This document shows positions 17,905 through 26,595 of a stretch of 64,000 nt of DNA, piece by piece (the first letter of the stretch is position 1; each line of letters begins with the position of its first letter). Source of the stretch: Streptomyces pyxinicus (GTDB lineage Bacteria > Actinomycetota > Actinomycetes > Streptomycetales > Streptomycetaceae). The notes beneath the pieces are model-generated. The model saw only the letters and a list, made by a program, of their open reading frames with translations. It did no database searches and was not told the DNA's origin. The position numbers and the translations under genes are program-made. Location of the stretch: NCBI RefSeq assembly GCF_024753135.1, contig NZ_JANUGP010000009.1:227817-291816 (forward strand), written 5' to 3'.

Positions 17905-20115
17905 GTGCCCCGCTTCAGTCTGATCGTGCCCTGCTTCAAGGTGCAGGGCTTCCTGCGCGAGTGTCTGGACTCGGTGCTGGACCAGTGCTTCACCGACTTC
18001 GAGCTGATCGCCGTCGACGACCGCTCCCCGGACGGCTGCGGCGCGATCCTGGACGAGTACGCCGCCCGCGACCCGCGCGTGCGGGTGCTGCACCTGCCGG
18101 AGAACGTGGGCCTGGGCCGGGCCCGCAACGCGGGGCTGCCGCTCGCCACCGGCGACTACCTGTTCTTCCTGGACAGCGACGACACCCTCACCCCGGGCGC
18201 GCTGCGCGCCATGGCCGACCGGCTGGCGGAGGCCGAGGACCCGGACGTGCTGGTCTTCGACTACGCCCGCACCTACTGGTGGGGCGGCACCCGGCGCAAC
18301 GCGCTCGCCGACATCCTCACCGAGGCGGGTTCCGGCACCTTCACGGCCGCCCGGTACCCGAGGATCCTCGACCTGCTGATGGTGGTGTGGAACAAGGTCT
18401 ACCGGCGGGAGTTCGTCGCGCGGGGCGGCTTCACGTTCCCGCCCGGCTACTACGAGGACACCCCCTGGACCTTCCCGGTGCTGCTCAGCGCCGGGCGGAT
18501 CGCCGCCCTGGACCGGATCTGCCTGAACTACCGGCAGCGCCGGCAGGGCAACATCCTGTCCACCACCAGCCGCAAGCACTTCGACATCCACGACCAGTAC
18601 GAGCGGGTCTTCGCGTTCGTCGCGGAGCGGCCCGAACTGGCGGTCTGGCGGCCGTACCTGCACCGCAAGATGGGCGAGCACTGCCTCGACATCCTGGCCA
18701 AGCCGGACCGGCTGCCGCCCGGCGACCGGGCGGAGTTCTTCCGGAAGACGGCCGCGATGTTCCGGGCGCACAAGCCCGAGGGCGCCACCGTGGACGGCGA
18801 GGCGGCCCTGCTGGAGGGCACCTGGCCGGCCTATCTGCTGCGCCGGCAGACGGAGCGGGCGGGCCAGGAGGCGGCCCGGCGCGCGGTCCTGGCACGCCGG
18901 GCGGCGGCCGGGCGGGCCCGGGGCGGCTGGGCGGCGCTGCACGCGCGCCGGCCGCTGGACGAGAACCTGGTGGTGTACTCGGCGTCCTCGCACCGGGGCA
19001 TGCTCGGTGACCCGGCCGCCGTCTACCGCGCGGCCCGCGAGATCGCCCCGCAGCTGCGCGGGGTGTGGGTGGTGCGGGACGCGGAGGCCGCCGCCGGGCT
19101 GCCGGAGGGCGTGGAACACGTCGTGGTGGGCTCCCGGCGCTATCTGGAGGTCACCGCGCGGGCGAAATTCTTCGTCAACGACGTCAACTGGCCCGGCGCC
19201 CTGGTCAAGCGGCCCGGCAGCGTGCACCTGCACACCCACCAGGGCACCCCGCTGAAGTACCTGGGCGCCGACCTGCTGGACAAGCCCGGCGCCCGGCTCG
19301 GCTTCGACGTGCCGCAGATGCTGCGCCGGGCCGACCGCTGGGACTGGAGCCTGGTCGCCAACCGGCACTCCGAGCTGGTCTACGAGCGGGCCTACCCCTG
19401 CCACTTCACCTCGGTGCGCACCGGCAGCCCGCGCAACGACGTGCTGGTGAACGGCGGTCCGAGCGACTTCCGGGAGCGGTACGGCATCCCCGGGGGCGAC
19501 ACCGTGGTGCTGTACGCGCCGACCCGCCGGGACTACCGGCGCAGCGGGCACGTGGACCGGTTCGACGTGGCGGAGTTCGCGGCCGACCTCGGCGCGGGCC
19601 ACACGCTGGTGGTCCGGCTGCACCCCTCGCTGGCGACCGGTCCGGCGCGCGGCATGGGGCTCGCGGAGCTGGCCCGGCGCGGGATCGTGGTCGACGCGAC
19701 CGACGAACCGCACCTGGAGGACGTGCTGCTCGCGGCGGACGTGCTGGTCTCCGACTACTCGTCCGTGATGGTCGACTACGCCAACCTGGACCGGCCGATC
19801 GTGCTGCACGCCGACGACTGGCCGGCCTTCCGGGCGAGCCGGGGCGCCTACGTCGACATCACCGCCGAACCGCCGGGCCATGTCGCCCACTCCTACCGGG
19901 AGTTGGCGTGGCTGTTCGCCTCCGGCGCCTGGCGGGACGAGGAGTCGGCCCGGCTGCGGACGGCGTTCCGGGACCGGTTCTGCGAGTTCGAGGACGGCGG
20001 GGCCGCCGAGCGGGTGGTGCGGAGCCTGCTGCTGGGCGAGACCCCGCCGGACCCGGCCACCGCCCGCGTCCCGGGCCAGTCGGCGGCCGGCCGGGACACC
20101 CTGACCTCGGCGTGA
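17905..20115 (+). CDS. GT2 glycosyltransferase fused to TagF-like polyol-phosphate polymerase, copy 3 (first His moved or lost)
   Basis: 736 residues from a GTG with AGGAG 12 nt upstream inside the end of the previous gene; the 6-nt gap implies translational coupling. The N-terminal GT-A domain is close to copy 1 (VDDRSPDGCGAILDEYAARDPRVR; DSDD at 90-93). The TagF-like half has THQGTPLK: Gln446 stands where the essential His is expected, with a His one residue earlier (His445). The second His is kept (RLHPS, His573), as is SDYSSVMVDYANLDRPIV. It groups with copy 1, not with copies 2 and 4. The operon ends here at a bidirectional hairpin. Confidence 0.87.
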   Translation: MPRFSLIVPCFKVQGFLRECLDSVLDQCFTDFELIAVDDRSPDGCGAILDEYAARDPRVRVLHLPENVGLGRARNAGLPLATGDYLFFLDSDDTLTPGALRAMADRLAEAEDPDVLVFDYARTYWWGGTRRNALADILTEAGSGTFTAARYPRILDLLMVVWNKVYRREFVARGGFTFPPGYYEDTPWTFPVLLSAGRIAALDRICLNYRQRRQGNILSTTSRKHFDIHDQYERVFAFVAERPELAVWRPYLHRKMGEHCLDILAKPDRLPPGDRAEFFRKTAAMFRAHKPEGATVDGEAALLEGTWPAYLLRRQTERAGQEAARRAVLARRAAAGRARGGWAALHARRPLDENLVVYSASSHRGMLGDPAAVYRAAREIAPQLRGVWVVRDAEAAAGLPEGVEHVVVGSRRYLEVTARAKFFVNDVNWPGALVKRPGSVHLHTHQGTPLKYLGADLLDKPGARLGFDVPQMLRRADRWDWSLVANRHSELVYERAYPCHFTSVRTGSPRNDVLVNGGPSDFRERYGIPGGDTVVLYAPTRRDYRRSGHVDRFDVAEFAADLGAGHTLVVRLHPSLATGPARGMGLAELARRGIVVDATDEPHLEDVLLAADVLVSDYSSVMVDYANLDRPIVLHADDWPAFRASRGAYVDITAEPPGHVAHSYRELAWLFASGAWRDEESARLRTAFRDRFCEFEDGGAAERVVRSLLLGETPPDPATARVPGQSAAGRDTLTSA

Positions 20116-20120
20116 CCACG

Positions 20121-20152
20121 AGGGGCCGGCCCCGCCCGCGGGACCGGCCCCT
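20121..20152. terminator. bidirectional hairpin between the GT2-TagF genes and ohr
   Basis: Inverted repeat aggggccgg (20121-20129) and ccggcccct (20144-20152) with a 14-nt loop, in the 52 bp between two convergent stops. It can end transcription from both sides. Confidence 0.78.
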
Positions 20153-20167
20153 GGTGTCGCCGTCGGG

Positions 20168-20581
<414 letters not shown>

Positions 20582-20656
20582 GGAAAGACCTTCCCTCTCG
20601 ATGTGGGCCGCCAGGGGCCCGTGTGCGGTCCGTTGCGTGTACGAGTAGAGCACACA

Positions 20657-20678
20657 ATTTAGTTGTGCACAACTAAAT
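20657..20678. promoter_or_regulatory. OhrR operator, 22-bp perfect palindrome
   Basis: The 22 bp form a palindrome with no mismatch; the left half is atttagttgtg and the right half is its reverse complement. It is AT-rich in a GC-rich context and lies between divergent ohr and ohrR, 75 nt from the ohr start and 26 nt from the ohrR start. MarR-family OhrR dimers bind such dyads, so one site can control both genes. Confidence 0.88.
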
Positions 20679-20704
20679 GGCTCGACAGGGGCTACCCTGG
20701 TGTC

Positions 20705-21190
20705 ATGACCGCCTCGCCGACCGCCGCCTCCGCCGCCGACTGGCTCCGCCTGGACCGGCAGATCTGCTTCTCCCTGCACGCCGCCTCCCGCGCCTTCAAC
20801 GGCGTCTACCGCGTCGTCCTGAAGGACCTCGGGCTCACCTACCCGCAGTACCTGGTGATGCTCGTGCTGTGGGAACAGGGCGACCTGCCCGTCAAGGCGC
20901 TCGGCGAGCAGCTGCGCCTCGACTCGGGCACGCTCTCCCCGCTGGTCAAGCGGCTGGAGGCGGCCGGTCTGGTCCGGCGCGAGCGCAGCGCGCGCGACGA
21001 GCGCTCGGTGCAGGTGCGGCTGACCGAGCAGGGCGCGGCGCTGCGCGAGCGGGCGCTGGAGGTGCCCCGGCGGATCGGCGCGGCGACGGGCTTCGACCTG
21101 GCGGAGATCGGCGAGCTGCGCGAGCGTCTCGACCGGCTCACCAGCGCGCTGGACGCGGCAGCAGAGGAGGCGGCGCGGGAGACTCGCTAG
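20705..21190 (+). CDS. ohrR: organic-peroxide-sensing MarR-family repressor
   Basis: 161-residue winged-helix regulator. The N-terminal redox cysteine is Cys21 in DRQICFSLHAASRAF, matching the single sensing Cys of OhrR; other MarR proteins lack it. The recognition helix region reads LDSGTLSPLVKRLEAAGLVRRERSARDERSVQVRLT. The ATG at 20705 is chosen over one at 20663, which would place the start inside the operator. Oxidation of Cys21 should release DNA and derepress ohr. Its 3' end overlaps the convergent membrane-protein gene by 53 bp. Confidence 0.95.
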   Translation: MTASPTAASAADWLRLDRQICFSLHAASRAFNGVYRVVLKDLGLTYPQYLVMLVLWEQGDLPVKALGEQLRLDSGTLSPLVKRLEAAGLVRRERSARDERSVQVRLTEQGAALRERALEVPRRIGAATGFDLAEIGELRERLDRLTSALDAAAEEAARETR

Positions 21191-23525
21191 TCCGGCGCAC
21201 GTACAGCCGTACGACGACGCCGTCCCGCACGGTCTCCTGCCCGGCGCGGAACTCCCCCGCCAGCACGTCGAGCTTGGTCCGCTCGTGCGGGTTCCGGGCG
21301 ACCCACCGTCCGTCGAGCAGCCCCCGGTCCCCGACCACCCACACCCGCCGCAGCCCGGCCAGCCGGCGCCGCAGTTCGCCGGTGCCGACCTCGCGCCCGT
21401 ACAGCGTCCCGGACGCGGCGGCGCCCTCCCCGAGCGCGATGTCCCGCATCCCGCGGAAGGCGCCGGGGTAGGTGAGCGCCACGTTCCGCAGCGCCCCGGG
21501 CACGAACACCACCGGGTCCCCGGGCGCCGTCTCCCGCCCGGCCGCCCGGGAGACGGCGGCGAGGTCATCGGGCCGCCGGCCGGGGTCGCGGTCGGCCTGG
21601 AGGAGGGGCCACTGGAGGAGCGGGACGAGGGCCACGGCGAGGACGCCGAGGAGGACGCCGGCGCGGCGGCGCGCGGTACCGGCCGACGGGGCGGCTCCGG
21701 GGCGCGCGGTACGGGCCGGGCGCCATCGTCGCCGAGTACCGCCCGGCGTGGACCGGGGCCGGCCTCTCCGCGGGGCCGGCCCGCCATTGAGGTACCGGAC
21801 GGAGTCGAGGCGCCGGACGGAGTCAGGGCGGTGGACCGAGTCGAGACAGTCGACGGAGTCGAGGCGGTGGACAGAGTCGAGGCAGTCGACGGAGTCGACA
21901 TGACGGGCCGGGGCGGTCGGCGTTGAGGAGGCGCTGCCGGCGCGCTCCGTCGGCACCTGCCGGGCGGTGGACAGCCACCTCCTCCACCGGCCTCCCTGAC
22001 GGCTGCCGGATCGACGGCACCCGTCCGGCAGGTCGTCGCCACACGAACACCCGCCCGGCAGGCCGCCGCCACGCGGGCAGGCGTCCGGCAGGCCGCCGCC
22101 ACACGGACACCCGCCCGGCAGGCCGCCGCCACACGGACACCCGCCCGGCAGGCCGCCGCCACACGGACACCCGCCCGGCAGGCCGCCGCCACACGGACAC
22201 CCGTCCGGCAGGCCGTCGCCACGCGGGCAGGCGTCCGGCAGGCCCCACAGGTCGGGTCCCCGTCCGCCGGACCGGCACCAGGCCTCCGGCCGCGTCCCGG
22301 CGCGCGAACAGGCGATGGTCACGGCGAGGGACACCTCGCCGCGCGGCCGGCCCCGGGCCCCGGCGGCAGCCGGTACCCCCCGGGCGTCGGCCCACAACCG
22401 GCCCACCACCCCCGCCACCCGTTCCGCGCCACAGGCCACCAGCAGCGGTGCCCCGCCGAGGGCGTAGAGGACGTACCGGTCGACGTACAGCGGGGAGACC
22501 TGGGAGGCCAGCATCAGGACGCCCGGCGGCACCACCGCGAGCGGCAGCGCCACGCCCGCGCAGGTGATCTCCCCCCGGCGTCCCGCGAGCCCCGCAAGCC
22601 CGACGACGGCCAGGGCGAGGCACACCCAGTACACGCCGTCCACGGAGCCGAAGAACGCCCGCAGCAGGCCCTCGGCCGTCTCCCAGGTGGGCGTGCGCAG
22701 CCACGCCACCTGTGCCGACTGCCCCCGCGACACCAGCACCATCGGGACGAGCGACAGCACGACCGCGCCGGACGCCCGCCCCCAGCCTCGCCACACCCGC
22801 GCCCCGGCCCGGGCGAACGCCAGCGTGACGGCGTGGGCGAGCAGCAGCAGGACCGCGAACTCGTGCAGCCAGCAGGTGACGGCGACCACGGCGCCGTACG
22901 CCCACCAGGAGCCCGGCCGGACGATCCGGACGGCCCGGACGAACAGCAGCGTGGCCCCGGTGGCGCCGGCGGCGACGAGGGCGTAGGAGCGGCCCTCCTG
23001 GGCGTAGTGACCGGCCAGCGGGGTGACCGCGTACAGCAGCCCGGCCCAGAGGCCGACGCGGGGGCGCACGAGGCGGGCGCCGAGCGCGGCGACCAGTCCC
23101 GCCGTCGCCGCCGCCGCGCACACCGACGGCAGCCGCAGCACCACCTCGCCGGGGTGGACGAGGAGGACGGCGTGCATGAGCAGGTAGTACAGGCCGTGCA
23201 CCGCGTCCACGTCGTGCAGTACCCGCCAGATCCCCGGCACCCCGCGCCGGGCGACCTGGAAGGTGACGGCCTCGTCGCGCCACATCCCGCCCCGGTCGAG
23301 CCCCCAGAATCCGGCCGCGAGCATCACCAGCACGGGTGCGCCGACGGCCACCGCACGGCGGACACCCGCCGGAAGTCCGCGCGGCGCACGGTCCGGCGCA
23401 CGGTCCCGCGCACCTTTCGGCGTCCGCGTCGTTGCACCGGTAGGCGTCGCACCGGTGGAGGCACCGCCCGGCGCCCCGGCCGCCCGGCGCGACGCGTGAT
23501 TCACAGGAAGCCCGACGTTCACCAC
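21138..23525 (-). CDS. GT39-type membrane glycosyltransferase with large repeat-filled loop
   Basis: 795 residues, well above the roughly 450-600 usual for this type. The N-terminal part matches polyprenyl-phosphate-dependent membrane glycosyltransferases: first helix near 57-75, then GMWRDEAVTFQVARR (acidic loop-1 motif, catalytic region) and about eight more helices to about 380. Residues of about 385-610 are a hydrophilic insert with two different tandem arrays: Cys/Gly decapeptides at about 428-501 and a hexapeptide SVDCLD/SVHRLD array at about 544-580. One more helix follows (VLLGVLAVALVPLLQWP), then a soluble C-terminal domain (PGDPVVFVPGALRNVALTYPGAF). Both ends share the frame, so the insert is in-frame. 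Start GTG at 23525 has a weak ribosome site. Confidence 0.82.
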   Translation of the reverse strand: MVNVGLPVNHASRRAAGAPGGASTGATPTGATTRTPKGARDRAPDRAPRGLPAGVRRAVAVGAPVLVMLAAGFWGLDRGGMWRDEAVTFQVARRGVPGIWRVLHDVDAVHGLYYLLMHAVLLVHPGEVVLRLPSVCAAAATAGLVAALGARLVRPRVGLWAGLLYAVTPLAGHYAQEGRSYALVAAGATGATLLFVRAVRIVRPGSWWAYGAVVAVTCWLHEFAVLLLLAHAVTLAFARAGARVWRGWGRASGAVVLSLVPMVLVSRGQSAQVAWLRTPTWETAEGLLRAFFGSVDGVYWVCLALAVVGLAGLAGRRGEITCAGVALPLAVVPPGVLMLASQVSPLYVDRYVLYALGGAPLLVACGAERVAGVVGRLWADARGVPAAAGARGRPRGEVSLAVTIACSRAGTRPEAWCRSGGRGPDLWGLPDACPRGDGLPDGCPCGGGLPGGCPCGGGLPGGCPCGGGLPGGCPCGGGLPDACPRGGGLPGGCSCGDDLPDGCRRSGSRQGGRWRRWLSTARQVPTERAGSASSTPTAPARHVDSVDCLDSVHRLDSVDCLDSVHRPDSVRRLDSVRYLNGGPAPRRGRPRSTPGGTRRRWRPARTARPGAAPSAGTARRRAGVLLGVLAVALVPLLQWPLLQADRDPGRRPDDLAAVSRAAGRETAPGDPVVFVPGALRNVALTYPGAFRGMRDIALGEGAAASGTLYGREVGTGELRRRLAGLRRVWVVGDRGLLDGRWVARNPHERTKLDVLAGEFRAGQETVRDGVVVRLYVRRTSESPAPPPLLPRPARW
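21786..21893 (-). repeat. 18-bp coding tandem repeat (six units)
   Basis: Six consecutive 18-bp units with consensus gtcgaggcngtngacgga; starts at 21786, 21804, 21822, 21840, 21858, 21876, plus a partial unit. Read on the minus strand it encodes a Ser-Val-Asp/His-Cys/Arg-Leu-Asp hexapeptide inside the GT39-type protein. The unit is unrelated to the 30-bp array 130 bp away. Confidence 0.93.
22021..22244 (-). repeat. 30-bp coding tandem repeat (seven units plus a partial)
   Basis: Seven complete 30-bp units start at 22021, 22051, 22081, 22111, 22141, 22171 and 22201, followed by 14 bp of an eighth. Units 22111-22140, 22141-22170 and 22171-22200 are identical. On the minus strand each unit encodes the decapeptide GCPCGGGLPG or a near variant, so the array adds two cysteines per unit. 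There are no spacers, so it is not a CRISPR array. Confidence 0.96.
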
Positions 23526-23611
23526 GGCCCGATCTTTTGCGATTAGCCAACCTTTGCCGCGCTTTGACGGCGTATCGGCATGGATACACCATCGGCACCG
23601 CTTACGCTCCC

Positions 23612-24889
23612 ATGTTGATGAACCGTCACCGTGTCACCCCCGGCCCGGTCCTCACCCTCTTTGCCGTCTGGCTCGCCACCCGCGCCGCGATGCTGTGGCT
23701 GCTGCTGCACGACGGCTCCCCGCTGCTGGGCGGCGGTTCGGTCGCCCGCGAGGTGTGGCGGCTGTACTTCCACTGGTACGGCGTCCTCGCGCACGGCTCC
23801 TTCCCGGCGCACGACACGCTGTGGCAGTACCCGCCCGGCGCGGGCGCGGTGCTGCTCGCGCCGGGTCTGCTGCCGGGGCTGACGTACTTCGAGGCGTTCG
23901 TGCTGCTGACGCTGGCCGCGGACGCGCTGATCGCGGCGGCACTGGTCCGCGCGGGCACGCGCCCGGGACGGAGCCTGCTCGGCGCGGGGGTGTGGCTCGG
24001 CGGTCTGCCCCTGCTGCTGCACCTCCCGCTGGCCCGGCACGACGTCGAGGTCACGGCGCTCGCCGTGCTCAGCCTGCTGACGCTGAAACGTTCCCCGCGC
24101 GCGGGCGGCGTGTTCGGGGCACTGGGGGCACTGGTGAAGGGCTGGCCGGCGCTGGTGCTGCTGGGCACGCCCCCGGGGCGCGCGACGCGCACGGCGTGGG
24201 GCTGGGCGGCGGTCTCGGGAGCCGGCGCGTTCGCCCTGCTCGCCCTGTTCCTCGACCGGCCGCTGTCCTTCCTGCGCGAGCAGGGCGGGCGCGGGGTGCA
24301 GATCGAGTCGCTGGGCGGTACCGCGCTCAACCTCGCGCGGCACGCGGGCTGGGGCGGCCGGGTGCGCTACCAGTACGGCGCGATGGAACTGGTCGGCCCG
24401 CACGTGCACGCCGTGGCCACCGTCTCCCTCGCGCTCACGGCGACCGCGTTCGGGCTGCTGGTGCTGTGGCGGGTGCGGGCCCGGCACTGGGGCGAGGCGA
24501 CGCCGTACGACGCGGCGCTGTGCGCGGTGCTGCTGTTCACGGTCACCAGCCGGGTCATCAGCCCGCAGTACCTGATCTGGCTGCTGGGGCTGGCCGCCGT
24601 CTGCCTGACCTCGCGGCACACCCGGCAGCGGCCGGTCGCGGTCCTGGTCCTGGCCGCGTCCGCATTGAGCACGGTGGCGTACCCGATGTGCTACCGCGAG
24701 GTGATCGACGGCACCTGGGCCGGCTGCCTGCTGATGCTGGCCCGCGACGGGCTGCTGCTGGCGGCGGCGGTGCTGTCCTTCGTCCGGCTGTGGGGGGCGA
24801 GCCGGCCGCCGTCGGCGGAAAGTGGGCGGAGCGCACAACCCCGACCGGATTCCGGCCGTCTAGTGGACAGAGCACTAAGCGCTTCTTAA
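23612..24889 (+). CDS. GT87/DUF2029-type integral membrane mannosyl- or glycosyltransferase
   Basis: 425 residues from the ATG at 23612 (a second ATG at 23618 is equally possible; no clear ribosome site). About ten hydrophobic segments; the family hallmark region LYFHWYGVLAHGSFPAHDTLWQYPPGA follows the first helix, and LGALVKGWPALVL and SRVISPQYLIWLLGL are typical of polyprenyl-phosphate-mannose-dependent transferases of the DUF2029 group. It should work on the outer face of the membrane with a lipid-linked sugar donor. It is divergent from the GT39-type gene (86 bp between starts), so the two may form a linked lipid or wall glycosylation unit. The acceptor is unknown. Confidence 0.83.
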   Translation: MLMNRHRVTPGPVLTLFAVWLATRAAMLWLLLHDGSPLLGGGSVAREVWRLYFHWYGVLAHGSFPAHDTLWQYPPGAGAVLLAPGLLPGLTYFEAFVLLTLAADALIAAALVRAGTRPGRSLLGAGVWLGGLPLLLHLPLARHDVEVTALAVLSLLTLKRSPRAGGVFGALGALVKGWPALVLLGTPPGRATRTAWGWAAVSGAGAFALLALFLDRPLSFLREQGGRGVQIESLGGTALNLARHAGWGGRVRYQYGAMELVGPHVHAVATVSLALTATAFGLLVLWRVRARHWGEATPYDAALCAVLLFTVTSRVISPQYLIWLLGLAAVCLTSRHTRQRPVAVLVLAASALSTVAYPMCYREVIDGTWAGCLLMLARDGLLLAAAVLSFVRLWGASRPPSAESGRSAQPRPDSGRLVDRALSAS

Positions 24890-24924
24890 CGGGGTATTAC
24901 CGATCATTCCGAAGTAGTCGGCCC

Positions 24925-26544
24925 ATGGACCTCATGCCTCCCCATTCCTCACCCTCGCCCCCTCCCCCTCCCTCTTCCTCCGTCTCCGTCGTCGTCATCG
25001 GCTACAACGACCGCGCGCACGTGGGCGACGCGGTGCGCTCCGCGCTGGCGCAGGGGCCGGCGGTCGCCGAGGTGATCGCCGTCGACGACCGCTCGACCGA
25101 TGGCAGCGCCGAACTGCTCGACCGGCTGGCCGCCGGCGAGCCCCGGCTGCGTGTCGTGCGCCGGGAGGTGAACAGCGGCGGCTGCGGCAGCCCGCGCAAC
25201 ACCGGGATCGACGCGGTACGGACGCCGTACGTGATGTTCCTGGACAGCGACGACGTGCTGCCGCCGGGCGCGGCGGACGCGCTGCTGGCGGCGGCCGAGG
25301 GGGCGGGCGCCGAGGTCGCGAGCGGGCTGTGCGTGCGCCGGGAGCTGCCGTCGGGGCGTGAACAACCCTGGCAGGCGCCCCTCTACACGGCGCACACCGT
25401 CCTCGCGCGCCCCTCCCAGCGCCCGCGCCTGGTCCACGACACGCTGTGCGTCAACAAGCTGTACCGCACCGGCTTCCTGCGCGAGCACGGCATCCGCTTC
25501 CCGGAGGGCCGCTTCCTCTACGAGGACGTCGTCTTCACCGCGCGCGTGCTGGCCGCCGGCCCGCGCATCGCGCTGATCCCGGACCGCGTGTACGTGTGGC
25601 ACGTGCGCCGGTCGGCCGAGCGGCTGTCGCTCTCCCTGGACCGGGAGCGCGTCGAGAACTGGCGGGCTCGGGTGGAGGCGTGCGCGCAGGCGTACGACAT
25701 CCTGCTGGGCGCCGGCCAGAAGGGCCTGGCGCGGGCGGCGCGGGCCAAGTTCCTCGACCACGAGGTGCGCATGTACGCGCGCGAGCTGGGCTTGCGCGAC
25801 GCGCACTACCGGCGCGCGTGGTGGACGCACACGCGGGAGTACCTCGCGCGCTACGACGCCGCCGACTGGGAGCTGAACCCCGGCGCCCCGGGCCGCCTGC
25901 TGGCCCGGGTGATCCTCGCCTCCGCCGAGCCGCGCGACCTGCCCCGGCTGCGCGAGCTGGCCGCCCGCCCGGCCCGCCTGCTGCCGCCCTACGCCCGCAC
26001 CGCCGACGGCGTCCCGGTCTGGTCGGACGACGTCCCCGAGGTCTCCCTGGCCCCGCTGCTGACCGCGCCCGTCGGGGCGCTGCCGCTCGCGGTGGACGCG
26101 GAACTGCGCCCCCGCGCGCGCGGCACGCTGCTGCACCTGCGGCTGCACGAGCTGTACGGCAGGGTGGCCGGGGCGCGGCCGCGCGAGGTGGAGGCCTACT
26201 GGCAGCACCGGGAGAGCGGGCGGCCGGTGGGGCGTGTGACGGCCGCGCTCACGCCGTCGGACGCGGACACCTGGGCGGCGCGGGTCCCCGTCGACCTGGC
26301 CGGGCTCGGCGAGGGCACCTGGGATCTGCGGGTGACGCTGCGCTTCGCGGACGGCGCGTGGCGGGACGTCACGGCGCACCCGCGCGCGGGTATGCGCCGG
26401 CACGTGGTGCCGAGCGCCCGGTACGGCCTGCTGCTGGTGCAGCCGTACGCCACCCACTCCGGCGCGCTGGCGCTGCGGCTGGCGACCGGGCTGCGCGGTG
26501 CCGCCGGGGTGGCCCGGGGCCGGCTGCGGCGCCTGCTTCACTGA
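24925..26544 (+). CDS. GT2 glycosyltransferase with C-terminal beta-rich region
   Basis: 539 residues from ATG 24925; Pro/Ser-rich first 20 residues, then a GT-A domain: SVVVIGYNDRAHVGDAVRSA, VDDRSTDGS, NSGGCGSPRN, metal-binding DSDD at 107-110, YEDVVF. A helical linker of about 100 residues follows, then from about 370 a beta-type region (VDAELRPRARGTLLHLRLHELYGR ... GTWDLRVTLRFADGAWRDV). This order (GT-A, linker, C-terminal beta domains) resembles TarS-like wall teichoic acid glycosyltransferases. It sits directly before galE (51-bp gap), so a sugar from UDP-galactose or a related donor is plausible. No strong ribosome site. Confidence 0.82.
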   Translation: MDLMPPHSSPSPPPPPSSSVSVVVIGYNDRAHVGDAVRSALAQGPAVAEVIAVDDRSTDGSAELLDRLAAGEPRLRVVRREVNSGGCGSPRNTGIDAVRTPYVMFLDSDDVLPPGAADALLAAAEGAGAEVASGLCVRRELPSGREQPWQAPLYTAHTVLARPSQRPRLVHDTLCVNKLYRTGFLREHGIRFPEGRFLYEDVVFTARVLAAGPRIALIPDRVYVWHVRRSAERLSLSLDRERVENWRARVEACAQAYDILLGAGQKGLARAARAKFLDHEVRMYARELGLRDAHYRRAWWTHTREYLARYDAADWELNPGAPGRLLARVILASAEPRDLPRLRELAARPARLLPPYARTADGVPVWSDDVPEVSLAPLLTAPVGALPLAVDAELRPRARGTLLHLRLHELYGRVAGARPREVEAYWQHRESGRPVGRVTAALTPSDADTWAARVPVDLAGLGEGTWDLRVTLRFADGAWRDVTAHPRAGMRRHVVPSARYGLLLVQPYATHSGALALRLATGLRGAAGVARGRLRRLLH

Positions 26545-26595
26545 GCGGACACAGGCCCCGCACCGGCGGGGACACGGACGAGGAGACGGCCGCAC

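Noticed and set aside
15250..19890. 1,546-codon open frame on the minus strand
   Set aside because: It is antisense to three clear GT2-TagF genes whose motifs are intact; repetitive Val/Gly/Arg/Ala text is the typical shadow of high-GC coding DNA.
20663..20704. Upstream ATG for ohrR
   Set aside because: It would place the start inside the 22-bp operator; the ATG at 20705 gives the standard OhrR N-terminus with the sensing Cys21.
22021..22244. 30-bp repeats as a CRISPR array
   Set aside because: Units are directly adjacent with no spacers, keep reading frame inside a membrane protein, and no cas gene is present.
22021..23598. Alternative frames of the repeat region (Trp/Arg-rich or Arg/His-rich repeats)
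   Set aside because: Only the frame of the 795-residue protein continues into transmembrane helices and the soluble C-terminal domain on both sides of the array.
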